NCBI GenBank assembly: GCA_017420825.1
Contig: JAFQNU010000153.1
Coordinates: 1 to 10,700 of the forward strand
Direction: 5' to 3'
Origin: Clostridia bacterium
Lineage (GTDB): Bacteria > Bacillota > Clostridia > UBA1381
DNA: 10,700 bases
The stretch's first letter is position 1, and each line of letters starts with the position of its first letter. This document shows positions 1 through 7,515 of this stretch, in pieces. A program made the translations under genes and the position numbers. Under the pieces are notes generated by a model that saw only the letters and a program-made list of their open reading frames with translations, did not search any database and was not told where the DNA came from.

Positions 1-450
1 AGATTATCTGACTCCACATTTGCTGATACATCTGTTGCGGCTGTTGGAGTTGCAGCACACGAGGCAGGTCATGCAGTTCAGCATGCAGTAGGGTATGTTC
101 CCATAAAAATAAGAAATACAATTGTGCCGATAGTGAATATAGGAAGTCAGCTTTCTATGCCATTATTTTTTATAGGGTTATTGCTTGGTTTTACCGGTCT
201 TGCTTTCTTAGGAATAATATTGTTTTCCTTTGCGCTTGTATTCCAACTTATAACATTACCGGTTGAATTTAATGCAAGCAGAAGGGCTATAAAAATATTG
301 GATGAATCTATGATGCTTTATGATGATGAGGTAAAGCCTGCAAAGAAAGTGCTGAAGGCGGCAGCAATGACTTATGTAGCAGCTGTTGCATCAACTGCAC
401 TTCAATTGTTAAGATTGCTGCTTATATTAAATAACCGACGCAGAGATTAA
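1..450 (+). CDS. YugP-type neutral zinc metallopeptidase, 3' part (5' end outside window)
   Basis: The frame is open from base 1 to the TAA at 448-450 (149 codons), so the true start lies left of the window; the GTG at 124 is internal. The HExxH zinc-protease motif, read as HEAGH followed by AVQH, is at residues 20-24 of the fragment (bases 58-72). A later PVEFNASRRA segment (about residues 87-96) carries the glutamate that I infer to be the third zinc ligand, as in the Zn_peptidase_2/YugP family. Two hydrophobic stretches (about 53-70 and 71-86) and a hydrophobic C-terminus (about 120-143) indicate an integral membrane protein. Family members are usually about 225-230 residues, so roughly a third is missing. 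The physiological substrate is not known to me. The gene sits 16 nt before rsmB, a common clostridial arrangement, and probably shares its transcript. Confidence 0.88.
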   Translation, partial: RLSDSTFADTSVAAVGVAAHEAGHAVQHAVGYVPIKIRNTIVPIVNIGSQLSMPLFFIGLLLGFTGLAFLGIILFSFALVFQLITLPVEFNASRRAIKILDESMMLYDDEVKPAKKVLKAAAMTYVAAVASTALQLLRLLLILNNRRRD

Positions 451-466
451 AACGGAGAATAGAATA

Positions 467-1765
467 ATGACACGAAAGATTGCGATGCAAATACTTTATG
501 AGATAGAAGTGAAGGGTGCATATTCAAATATTGCATTAAACAATGCATTAAAACAAAATAAAGACCTTAAAAGTGTTGATAAGGCTTTAATAACACGTAT
601 TGTTTATGGCGTGATAAGTCAAAAGCTTGCATTAGAAGAAATAATAAAAAAATATTCAAAGATAAGATTAAAAAAAATTTCTACGTATATTTTAATAATT
701 TTAAAAATAGGTATTTATCAGATAAAGTACATGGATAAAATTCCTGACTCTGCTGCTGTTAATGAATGTGTTAAGCTTGCAAAACGATATGGGCACGGAG
801 CAAGTGCAGGATTTGTAAATGGGCTTTTACGTTCTGTCATTCGTGATGGTGGAGAAATAGAAAATAATAACCTTGCTATTAAATATTCATTCCCTGAAGA
901 AATTGCAAAGAAATGGTGTAATGATTTAGGTGAAGAGTTTACACATAAACTTATGGAATCTTTAAATGAAGTTGCACAAACCTATGTGAGAATAAATAGC
1001 TTGAAAACTTCTAAGAAAGCAGTTTTGGAAAGATATAAAGAATTTGAAGAAAGTCAAATTTATAATAATTCCCTTATCTTTAAAGGAACGGATATTACTT
1101 CGTCTGACGCATATAAGAAGGGATACATTTATCCTCAGGATATTTCCGCAAGCCTCGCATCTGTTGTTTTAAATCCTCAAATAGGAGAGAAAGTTCTTGA
1201 TTTGTGTTCAGCGCCTGGCGGAAAAACAACACATATTGCTGAACTTATGGGGAATATAGGTGAGGTTGTGGCATGCGATATACATGCACATAAAATTGAC
1301 CTGATAGAAAAAAATTGTCAAAGATTGGGTATAGACATTGTAAATACGGCTTGTTATGACAGTACAGTTTTTAATAAAAGATTTGAGAATTGCTTTAATA
1401 AAGTTCTGTGCGATGTACCATGCAGTGGTTGGGGAATAATCAGAAAGAAGCCTGAAATTAAATGGAATAATGATAAAATAGAAGATATTATAAAAATTTC
1501 AAGAGAAATTTTGACAAATGCGTCAAAGTATGTTAAAATAGGTGGTGAGTTGGTATTTTCAACTTGTACACTTAATAAAGATGAAAATGAGGAACAGTTA
1601 AAAAGTTTTCTTGAAACAAACAAAAATTTTGAGACTGTCGATATTACAGAATTTTTGCCGGACAGCTTGAGACATGACAGTGCAAAACAGGGGTATGTAA
1701 CTTTTTATCCTCATATTGACAAAATTGATGGATTTTTTATTGCAAAGGTAAAAAGGTGTAGATAA
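467..1765 (+). CDS. rsmB: 16S rRNA (cytosine-967-C5)-methyltransferase RsmB
   Basis: The 432-residue protein has the normal two-part RsmB build. An N-terminal NusB-like helical RNA-binding domain (about 1-125) is followed by a Rossmann-fold SAM-dependent methyltransferase. The SAM-binding motif I (LDLCSAPGGKTTH) is at about 244-256. The PCSG motif of m5C RNA methyltransferases is at 318-321 (Cys319), and the second catalytic-site cysteine is in STC at 365-367 (Cys367); one cysteine attacks the base and the other helps release it. By family knowledge the enzyme methylates C5 of C967 in 16S rRNA. The ATG is supported by a GGAG at 454-457. The stop overlaps the rlmN start by one base (TAATG), suggesting translational coupling. 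The presence of the NusB domain argues against a different m5C methyltransferase such as RsmF. Confidence 0.95.
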   Translation: MTRKIAMQILYEIEVKGAYSNIALNNALKQNKDLKSVDKALITRIVYGVISQKLALEEIIKKYSKIRLKKISTYILIILKIGIYQIKYMDKIPDSAAVNECVKLAKRYGHGASAGFVNGLLRSVIRDGGEIENNNLAIKYSFPEEIAKKWCNDLGEEFTHKLMESLNEVAQTYVRINSLKTSKKAVLERYKEFEESQIYNNSLIFKGTDITSSDAYKKGYIYPQDISASLASVVLNPQIGEKVLDLCSAPGGKTTHIAELMGNIGEVVACDIHAHKIDLIEKNCQRLGIDIVNTACYDSTVFNKRFENCFNKVLCDVPCSGWGIIRKKPEIKWNNDKIEDIIKISREILTNASKYVKIGGELVFSTCTLNKDENEEQLKSFLETNKNFETVDITEFLPDSLRHDSAKQGYVTFYPHIDKIDGFFIAKVKRCR

Positions 1766-2784
1766 TGGTTGATTTAAGAAGCCTGGAATATGCTGAGCTT
1801 GAAAAGTTTATAGTTGATTTGGGGGAGCCGAAATATAGAACAAAACAAATATTCTCATGGCTTTCACTTGGTGTTGACAGCTTTGATGAAATGACTAACA
1901 TTTCCAAGTCAACAAGAAGAAAACTGTCAGAAGTAAGTTTTATATCGACATTAAAAATACGTGAAAAATATATTTCAAAGCTTGATGGAACTGTTAAATA
2001 TTTATTTTCACTTGATGACGGAAATTGTATAGAAACTGTTGTTATGAGATATCATCACGGAATATCGGTATGTATATCATCACAGGTTGGTTGCAGAATG
2101 GGATGCGGTTTTTGTGCATCAACCATTGGTGGTCTTTATCGCTCACTTACAGCCGGAGAAATTTTAAACCAGGTAATATATGCTCAAAAGGATATTGGAG
2201 AAAGAATATCTAATATTGTTATGATGGGTATAGGGGAGCCGCTTGATAATTATGATAATGTAATTAAATTTTTGCATAACGTAAATCATCCTGACGGTCT
2301 TAATATTGGATATCGTCACATTTCGCTCTCAACATGCGGTTTGGTAGATAAGATAAATATGCTAAGAGAAGAAAATATTCCTATAACTCTTTCAATATCT
2401 CTTCACGCACCGAATGATGAAATAAGAAATAAAATTATGCCTGTAAACAAAAAATTCAGTGTAAAAGAGCTTATATCTGCATGTAAAAAATACATAAATA
2501 GGACATCAAGACGTATAAGCTTTGAATATTCTTTAATATCAGGAGTTAATGACAGTGTTGAAAATGCTGTTGAGCTTGCAGGCTTATTAAAAGGTATGCT
2601 ATGTCATGTAAATCTCATTCCTGTTAATCACGTAGAGGAAAGAGACTTTCATAAGGGTAGTGAAACTGATATAAACAAGTTTAAAAATAAGCTTATTGAG
2701 CTTGGTATAAATGTAACAGTAAGACGCGAATTGGGCAGTGATATTTCTGCTTCTTGCGGACAGCTGAGAAAAAAAGTGTTATAA
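1765..2784 (+). CDS. rlmN: Dual-specificity RNA (adenine-C2)-methyltransferase RlmN
   Basis: This 339-residue radical-SAM enzyme has the cluster-binding motif CRMGCGFC with cysteines at 110, 114 and 117. Cys103 and Cys331 (in the near-C-terminal SASCGQLR) match the two further conserved cysteines of E. coli RlmN (Cys118 and Cys355), the second of which carries the methyl group transferred to RNA. The family signatures YRTKQIFSWL (24-33), GIGEPLDNYDN and SLSTCGLVD are also present. Known function is C2 methylation of A2503 in 23S rRNA and, in some bacteria, A37 of tRNAs. The related resistance enzyme Cfr (C8 methylation) is less likely given the housekeeping operon and RlmN-like signatures. 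Its ribosome binding site (AAAAGGTG, 1751-1758 region) lies inside the end of rsmB. It is the third gene of the operon, 26 nt before the phosphatase. Confidence 0.95.
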   Translation: MVDLRSLEYAELEKFIVDLGEPKYRTKQIFSWLSLGVDSFDEMTNISKSTRRKLSEVSFISTLKIREKYISKLDGTVKYLFSLDDGNCIETVVMRYHHGISVCISSQVGCRMGCGFCASTIGGLYRSLTAGEILNQVIYAQKDIGERISNIVMMGIGEPLDNYDNVIKFLHNVNHPDGLNIGYRHISLSTCGLVDKINMLREENIPITLSISLHAPNDEIRNKIMPVNKKFSVKELISACKKYINRTSRRISFEYSLISGVNDSVENAVELAGLLKGMLCHVNLIPVNHVEERDFHKGSETDINKFKNKLIELGINVTVRRELGSDISASCGQLRKKVL

Positions 2785-2810
2785 TATTTTATGGATTGGA
2801 GTGATATAAA

Positions 2811-3554
2811 ATGGAAGTAGTTGGATTAACAGATATTGGCAGAATGAGAGAAAACAACGAGGACAACTATTTTACCTATTTTAACGACAATCTTATTGGT
2901 GGTCTTGTTGCAGATGGCATGGGCGGACATAATGCAGGAGAAATTGCAAGTAAAATTGCTGTTGATACAATAAAGCAGTTTATTATAGAAAAATATAATC
3001 CTAAAATGGATTTTATGGAGCTTAGTGAGGTTGTAAGAATGGCATTTAATTATGCTAATTCAGCTATTTTTGAGAAAGCGAAGCGAACAAATAATACTAT
3101 TATGGGTACAACTGCAACATTAGCTTTGATTTATCAAAAAAAACTGATACTTGCACATGTCGGTGACAGTCGATGTTATAAAATTGAGGGTGGAATAATC
3201 ACTCAGCTTACCAATGACCATTCATATGTTGCGGAGCTGTTAAAAAATGGTCACATTTCTGAAAGTGTGGCTAAAATGCATCCTAACAGAAATATGATTA
3301 CAAGAGCGCTTGGTAGTGAAATAGGAATAAAAATAGACATAAATATACTTGATTATAAAAATCAAATAATAATACTTACATCAGACGGTCTTACAAATAT
3401 GCTATCTGATGAACAGATAAAAAATACTGTTATTTTGAGTGATAATCTTGAGAATGCTACAACAGCACTTGTTGAGCTTGCCAATAAAAAGGGCGGTAAC
3501 GACAACATTACAGTTGTTGCATTTGGAAATTTGAAAGGAGAAACCGAGAAATGA
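2811..3554 (+). CDS. prpC: PPM/PP2C-family Ser/Thr protein phosphatase (Stp/PrpC type)
   Basis: This 247-residue cytosolic phosphatase has all the expected PPM motifs. RENNEDN lies at 13-19 (Asp18), DGMGGH at 35-40 (Asp35), a GTTATLAL core strand at about 99-106, and VGDSR at 117-121 (Asp119). NMITRALG is at 161-168, SDGLTNM at 191-197 (Asp192) and GGNDNITVV at 228-236 (Asp231). The aspartates coordinate two to three Mg/Mn ions that activate water for phosphate hydrolysis. The length is the usual 240-250. In Firmicutes this enzyme reverses phosphorylation by the PASTA kinase encoded next door. The ATG is preceded by GGAGTG at 2798-2803, and the TGA overlaps the kinase ATG by 4 nt (ATGA), so the pair is probably translationally coupled. 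No signal peptide or membrane segment is seen. Confidence 0.94.
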   Translation: MEVVGLTDIGRMRENNEDNYFTYFNDNLIGGLVADGMGGHNAGEIASKIAVDTIKQFIIEKYNPKMDFMELSEVVRMAFNYANSAIFEKAKRTNNTIMGTTATLALIYQKKLILAHVGDSRCYKIEGGIITQLTNDHSYVAELLKNGHISESVAKMHPNRNMITRALGSEIGIKIDINILDYKNQIIILTSDGLTNMLSDEQIKNTVILSDNLENATTALVELANKKGGNDNITVVAFGNLKGETEK

Positions 3555-5470
3555 ACGGTGAGAACTTAATTGGGAATATTATTAACGAGAGATATGAGCT
3601 GCTTGAAGTTATAGGCGGAGGCGGTATGGCTGTAGTATATAAGGCTAATGACCGTCTGTTAAACAGACTTGTTGCAGTGAAAATTTTAAAGGATTCATTA
3701 AAGAATGATGCTGAAATAATAGAAAAATTCAGCGCAGAAGGAAAAGCAGCCGCAGCTCTTTCTCATAACAACATTGTATCTGTGTATGATGTCGGAAATA
3801 TTGACGGTATTAGTTTTATTGTTATGGAATATGTAGATGGTGAAACACTAACAGACTACATAAGTAAAAATAAACCTATACAGTGGCAAACGGCATGTGA
3901 AATGGTTATTCAGATTGCAAGTGCATTAGATTGTGCACATGAGCACGGAATTATACACAGAGACATTAAACCGTTAAATATTCTTCTTACAAAGGATAAT
4001 GTTCCTAAAGTTGCAGATTTCGGAATTGCAAGTGCAGTAAGTACTGACACAGTTGTTGCTGGCGGTTCAGCTATGGGTTCGGTTCATTATATTTCTCCAG
4101 AACAGGCTAGGGGAGGATATGTTGACAACACTTCCGATTTATATTCTCTCGGAGTGGTATTATACGAAATGCTTACAGGTTCACTTCCATTTGACGGTGA
4201 TAACGCTGTTACAATTGCTCTTATGAAGCTTGAGCAGGAGCCTATAAGTACAAAGGTTATCAACCTTGATATTCCTCAAAATCTAGATGCTATAGTAATG
4301 AAGGCTATTGCAAAAGAACAGCATTTAAGATATAAAACAGCAAATGAATTTATTACTGATTTAAAAGCACTGTTAAATGAGGACAGTATGCATATTATTT
4401 CTGCGACAAAAGAAGAAAACATAAGTGTTTCATCTCATGGAAAAGACAATAAGAAACATGGATTTAACCCAATTATTGCATCTGCTGTATTGGTTATTAT
4501 AATTGCTGTTATCGTATTCTTTACAATGACAGGCGGTAAAAAGGAGTATATAGTCCCTAATCTTTTAAATATGACTCTCGAAGAAGCATTAAATGCTGTA
4601 GCAGACACAGAATTTACAATAGATGAGGAAGGCATAGTATATGAGGTGTCTGAAGATTTTGAGGAAGGTAAAATTATACTTCAAAACCCTGGAGCAAATC
4701 AGAGTGTAAAGAAAAACAAAAAAATTCAGCTTACAATAAGCTCAGGAGTAACAGAAGGAAATATAAGTGTTCCGTCTGTTGTGAATATGCCATATTCAGA
4801 TGCTAAGGCTTTGCTGGAATCGAAGGGCCTTAAATGTGAAATGATAGAAGAAGCAAGTGCTGATGTTCCGCTTGCACACGTTATCAGCCAATCACCAAAA
4901 AGCAGTACAAAGGTTACGGAAGGATATACAGTAATACTTCATGTATGTACTTCTATTCCTGAGCAAACCAAAATTAAGGTACCTGAATTAAGAGGTTTAA
5001 CAAGAACACAAGCCGAAAAAGCTCTTGCAGATGTTGGTCTTGTTATCGGTAACACAGCAAAAGAGAAGTCGGATTTGCCGGCAGGGCAGGTTGTTTCTCA
5101 AAAACCTGAACAAGGGGAAGAGGTAGAGAAAAATACAACTGTGGATATTGTTATCAGTGAGAATGAGGAACCCACGCAATCTCCTGTACAAACACCTCAA
5201 ACAACACCTACACAATCACCACAACAGGTAGAATCAACACCTACTCCAACACCTGAGATGATGAAGAAAACACTAACTATAAAGTTCCCGGAAAGTTCAG
5301 GAGAAACCGTTCATGTAAGAGTTCTCGCAAACGGTAAGGAAATACACAATCAGACCCATAATAAATCAGAAGAAAAAGTAGATATTTTAGTTCAGGCAAG
5401 TAAAGATGCTGAGGTACAGGTTTATATGGATGATAAGCTCGTTGTACAAAAAATTATTGAATTTAACTAA
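3551..5470 (+). CDS. prkC: PASTA-domain Ser/Thr protein kinase (PrkC/Stk type)
   Basis: This 639-residue membrane kinase starts with a cytoplasmic Hanks-type kinase domain (about 14-275). It has the Gly-rich loop IGGGGMAVVY (21-30), ATP-binding Lys44, catalytic HRDIKPLN (136-143, Asp138), DFG (156-158) and GSVHYISPEQARG (176-188). Activation-loop threonines 165 and 167 are likely autophosphorylation sites. A basic juxtamembrane stretch leads to one transmembrane helix at about 307-326. Outside are three PASTA repeats (about 332-398, 405-467 and 475-537), which in this family bind muropeptides or lipid II. These are followed by a Pro/Thr/Gln/Ser-rich linker (about 540-569) and a 70-residue C-terminal domain of alternating hydrophobic pattern (571-639). 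A ribosome binding site AAGGAG is at 3535-3540. It is the last gene of the operon; known roles of the family are in cell wall, growth and germination control. Confidence 0.95.
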   Translation: MNGENLIGNIINERYELLEVIGGGGMAVVYKANDRLLNRLVAVKILKDSLKNDAEIIEKFSAEGKAAAALSHNNIVSVYDVGNIDGISFIVMEYVDGETLTDYISKNKPIQWQTACEMVIQIASALDCAHEHGIIHRDIKPLNILLTKDNVPKVADFGIASAVSTDTVVAGGSAMGSVHYISPEQARGGYVDNTSDLYSLGVVLYEMLTGSLPFDGDNAVTIALMKLEQEPISTKVINLDIPQNLDAIVMKAIAKEQHLRYKTANEFITDLKALLNEDSMHIISATKEENISVSSHGKDNKKHGFNPIIASAVLVIIIAVIVFFTMTGGKKEYIVPNLLNMTLEEALNAVADTEFTIDEEGIVYEVSEDFEEGKIILQNPGANQSVKKNKKIQLTISSGVTEGNISVPSVVNMPYSDAKALLESKGLKCEMIEEASADVPLAHVISQSPKSSTKVTEGYTVILHVCTSIPEQTKIKVPELRGLTRTQAEKALADVGLVIGNTAKEKSDLPAGQVVSQKPEQGEEVEKNTTVDIVISENEEPTQSPVQTPQTTPTQSPQQVESTPTPTPEMMKKTLTIKFPESSGETVHVRVLANGKEIHNQTHNKSEEKVDILVQASKDAEVQVYMDDKLVVQKIIEFN

Positions 5471-5475
5471 AATTT

Positions 5476-5504
5476 GAGGCGGTTTTATACCGCCTCTTTA
5501 TTTG
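5476..5504 (+). terminator. Intrinsic terminator after prkC
   Basis: GAGGCGG (5476-5482) pairs perfectly with CCGCCTC (5490-5496), with one extra T-A pair inside, around a short A/T loop. TTTATTT follows directly. It begins 5 nt after the kinase stop codon and ends the rsmB-prkC operon. Confidence 0.9.
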
Positions 5505-5576
5505 AACAAAATGCACAAAAAAAAGCAATCTTTAAACGTATAAATTACAAAAAAAATGATATTACATAAATTACTA

Positions 5577-5605
5577 TTGATAAATAAAAAAAAATCGTGT
5601 ATAAT
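5577..5605 (+). promoter_or_regulatory. Sigma-A-type promoter of the phosphoribosyltransferase-SGNH unit
   Basis: TTGATA at 5577-5582 and a perfect TATAAT at 5600-5605 are separated by 17 nt. Transcription would start near 5611-5613, about 40 nt before the TTG start codon. The rest of the 181-nt gap after the prkC terminator (5505-5576) is A-rich and shows no gene or RNA structure that I can support. Confidence 0.7.
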
Positions 5606-5636
5606 TAGATGATGTAGGTTTATATTTATTATTCCG

Positions 5637-5654
5637 AAAGGGTGATAAAAATTG
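5637..5654 (+). promoter_or_regulatory. Ribosome binding site deciding a TTG start
   Basis: AAAGGGTG at 5637-5644 stands 7 nt before the TTG at 5652-5654. No in-frame ATG occurs until residue 69, inside the conserved core, and the peptide read from the TTG matches the family N-terminus from memory. TTG is therefore taken as the start codon. Confidence 0.75.
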
Positions 5655-6209
5655 AAAGAGTTTTATACTGTAGATATTGCTGGTGTTAAACGTGATTTGA
5701 GATTATTTTCTGTTAATGAAAATTTAAAAATTGCCGCATTTATTCTATTTGGTGATGTTGAGATAACACAGGTGTGTGCCCATAAGCTTTTAGAGCTTGC
5801 ACCTCAATACGATATACTTGTAACAGCTGAAGCTAAGAGCATCCCATTAATATATGAAATGGCAAGACAATCAGGAAATAATGACTACATAATTGCAAGA
5901 AAAGCACCTAAAGTTTACATGGAATCCTTACTTGAGGTAAAGGTAAATTCAATTACAACAAAAAATGAACAGAAGCTTTATATAGGAGACGCAGAAATAA
6001 ACAAGATTAAGGGCAAAAGATGTCTGATAGTTGATGATGTAATAAGCACAGGAGAATCACTGAATGCTTTAGAAGTGCTTGTTGAGCAAGCGGGAGGAAC
6101 TATCGCTGGTAAAATGGCAGTTTTTGCAGAAGGAGACGCAATAAAACGTGACGATATAACAGTTCTGCAAGGTTTACCTTTATTCGATAAAAACGGTAAT
6201 ATACTTTAA
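5652..6209 (+). CDS. Purine-type phosphoribosyltransferase (APRT-like, substrate unknown)
   Basis: This 185-residue type I phosphoribosyltransferase carries the PRPP-binding motif LIVDDVISTGES at about 125-136, with the paired acidic residues 128-129. A TAEAKSIPL segment at 58-66 and IARKAPKVY at 81-89 resemble the base/PP-loop parts of adenine phosphoribosyltransferase. The family transfers a ribose 5-phosphate from PRPP to a nucleobase. The segment usually read as EARGF in classical APRT is here EAKSI, so I do not assign adenine as substrate; it belongs with the Firmicute group annotated only as phosphoribosyltransferase family protein. It starts at TTG from its own promoter and is followed after 28 nt by the SGNH hydrolase, probably on the same message. 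No signal peptide or membrane segment is seen. Confidence 0.85.
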   Translation: MKEFYTVDIAGVKRDLRLFSVNENLKIAAFILFGDVEITQVCAHKLLELAPQYDILVTAEAKSIPLIYEMARQSGNNDYIIARKAPKVYMESLLEVKVNSITTKNEQKLYIGDAEINKIKGKRCLIVDDVISTGESLNALEVLVEQAGGTIAGKMAVFAEGDAIKRDDITVLQGLPLFDKNGNIL

Positions 6210-6222
6210 TTTAAAGTTTTTT
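6203..6222 (+). other. A/T-only palindrome plus T run between the two genes
   Basis: ACTTTAA (6203-6209) and TTAAAGT (6211-6217) form a perfect 15-nt palindrome across the phosphoribosyltransferase stop codon, followed by five T residues. As RNA it would be a very weak 5-bp hairpin before a U tract. It could cause partial attenuation before the hydrolase gene, but it may also be chance in A/T-rich DNA. Confidence 0.25.
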
Positions 6223-6237
6223 GAAAGGGAATATAAA

Positions 6238-7260
6238 ATGATATACAGAAATGTTGAATTGTTTAATGTTGAAGAAATAAGGGAAACATCAGATAAAACA
6301 GGAATTTTTTTATCAAGATTTCCTTCTGAAGTTACAGAAACCTTAAAAAGCGGAGGTGCAGTAGCTGCAAAATGCTGTGCAGGATGTGAAATAAGATTTG
6401 TTTCAGGTGCGTCTATTATCTGGCTTACAATGGAGGCTGTTATTTCTGATGTCAAGCTTGATATATATTGCGGTGAACATCAATATAAAACAGTTAATAT
6501 AGAAGCCGGAAAGAAAAATACAATTGAATTAAGACAATACGATGTCTTTTCTAATATTGACGAGGATATTTTGTTGGATAAGAATACACGTTATGGACAT
6601 AATGTATGGAGAGTATGTGTAAGCAGTCCAGACTCAAGAGTTATATTTTATGATGTTGCAGGTTTAGATGGTATTGTTCGTCCGCCTATGCAGTCAGAAT
6701 GTAATGCTATAAGATGGCTTGCATATGGTTCTTCTATCACATATGGCATAGCAGCTCAATCTGCTTTCAATTCATATATTCAACATGCTGCAAAACTTAT
6801 GAAAGCAGAGGTTATGAATAAGGGTATGGCTGGGTCATGCAGATGTGAAAAATCAATTGCTGATTATATTAAAAATACTACGTGGGATATACTTACACTT
6901 GAACTTGGTGTAAATATGTTTACAATAAAAACAAAGGAATTCAAAAAAAGAGCTGAGTATCTTATCAACTCGGTATATACAGCTAATATCGATAAAAAAA
7001 TCTTCGTTATAACACCGTTTATGAGCTTTTACAGTCTGGGCAATGATAAGGATATGCTTGATAAATTTGCTGACTATACAAGAATATTAAAGGAAGCTGT
7101 GGCAGCTATCAATTCCGAAAACTTAATTTTAATTAACGGTGATGATATTCTTGACAGCATTTCTTATCTTGATGCTGATTTGCTTCATCCGTCATCTTAC
7201 GGACATGTGAGAATGGGAGAAAATCTTGCAAAACTGATATTACAATATCTTGAAAAGTAA
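6238..7260 (+). CDS. Two-domain SGNH/GDSL-family hydrolase
   Basis: This 340-residue protein has an N-terminal beta-rich domain (about 1-155) and a C-terminal SGNH esterase domain (about 158-340). Block I is YGSSITYG at 163-170 with the likely nucleophile Ser166. Block II is around NKGMAGS (194-200), with an oxyanion-hole glycine. Block III is LELGVNM (221-227, Asn226). Block V is DLLHPS (314-319), giving Asp314 and His317. Such enzymes are esterases or deacylases, often on acylated carbohydrates, and the two-domain build recalls carbohydrate esterases, but the substrate cannot be told. No signal peptide is present, so it acts in the cytoplasm. A CCxxC cluster (Cys46, Cys47, Cys50) in the N-domain and CRC at 201-203 are unusual. 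The ribosome binding site GAAAGGGA at 6223-6230 supports the ATG. It is the second gene of the unit and ends just before a strong terminator. Confidence 0.87.
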   Translation: MIYRNVELFNVEEIRETSDKTGIFLSRFPSEVTETLKSGGAVAAKCCAGCEIRFVSGASIIWLTMEAVISDVKLDIYCGEHQYKTVNIEAGKKNTIELRQYDVFSNIDEDILLDKNTRYGHNVWRVCVSSPDSRVIFYDVAGLDGIVRPPMQSECNAIRWLAYGSSITYGIAAQSAFNSYIQHAAKLMKAEVMNKGMAGSCRCEKSIADYIKNTTWDILTLELGVNMFTIKTKEFKKRAEYLINSVYTANIDKKIFVITPFMSFYSLGNDKDMLDKFADYTRILKEAVAAINSENLILINGDDILDSISYLDADLLHPSSYGHVRMGENLAKLILQYLEK

Positions 7261-7265
7261 AAGTG

Positions 7266-7306
7266 AGACAGTGTGCAAAAATAAATTGCACACTGTCTTT
7301 TAGTTT
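7266..7306 (+). terminator. Strong hairpin terminator between convergent genes
   Basis: AGACAGTGTGCAA (7266-7278) and TTGCACACTGTCT (7286-7298) form a perfect 13-bp stem around a 7-nt A-rich loop, followed by TTT and a further T-rich run on the + strand. It starts 6 nt after the hydrolase stop. It may also stop copA transcripts arriving on the - strand, where the tail after the stem (TCACTTTTACTTTTC) is also T-rich but interrupted. Confidence 0.9.
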
Positions 7307-7308
7307 AT

Positions 7309-7515
7309 TTATGAAATTGAGATCACTTTATAGCCAGCTTGTTCTATAATTTTTTTTAGCTCATTGTCAGATATATCTCTTGACAATGAAATTTCTGCCT
7401 GTTTATCTTCAAGACTTACAGTTGCATACACACCTTCAATTTCATTCAATATACCTTCTACCCTTGATGTACAATGATTACACATCATACCATCAATTTT
7501 AATTGTTTTTTTCAT
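7309..7515 (-). CDS. copZ: Candidate internal in-frame gene: 68-residue CopZ-like copper chaperone
   Basis: The C-terminal 68 codons of the copA frame begin with ATG (7515-7513) and encode a complete HMA copper-chaperone fold. MKKTIKIDG leads to a metal-binding MCNHC (Cys12 and Cys15 of the short protein), and the segment has the beta-alpha-beta-beta-alpha-beta pattern and exactly the usual CopZ length. A strong Shine-Dalgarno sequence precedes the ATG at ideal distance, although it lies inside the copA coding frame. Free CopZ delivers Cu(I) to CopA and to copper sensors. Whether ribosomes really start here is inference; the protein segment itself is certain as part of CopA. Confidence 0.5.
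   Translation of the reverse strand: MKKTIKIDGMMCNHCTSRVEGILNEIEGVYATVSLEDKQAEISLSRDISDNELKKIIEQAGYKVISIS

Noticed and set aside
124..450. GTG at 124 as start of a 108-residue membrane protein
   Set aside because: The frame is open upstream to base 1 and includes the HEAGH catalytic motif, so this GTG is an internal codon of a partial gene.
1354..1623. 89-codon frame on the - strand inside rsmB, and a similar 62-codon + frame in rlmN (2025-2213)
   Set aside because: Both overlap conserved motifs of well-identified genes in another frame and lack ribosome binding sites.
2757..2785. TATAAT at 2780-2785 as a separate promoter for the phosphatase-kinase pair
   Set aside because: The hexamer is perfect, but the best -35 at 17-nt spacing is only CGGACA, and the start site would fall almost on the ribosome binding site. 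A weak internal promoter is possible but not supported.
5180..5255. Repeated ACACCT-like units as a tandem repeat or CRISPR-like array
   Set aside because: The units are short and irregular and encode the Pro/Thr-rich linker of the kinase in frame; they are protein low-complexity, not a DNA element.
5258..5272. Internal ATG pair before the C-terminal domain of the kinase as a second start like that in copA
   Set aside because: No purine-rich Shine-Dalgarno sequence precedes it; the upstream DNA is the CA/CT-rich linker.
6180..6455. 91-codon frame on the - strand across the phosphoribosyltransferase-hydrolase junction
   Set aside because: It is antisense to the start of the hydrolase, with no family resemblance and no initiation signal.
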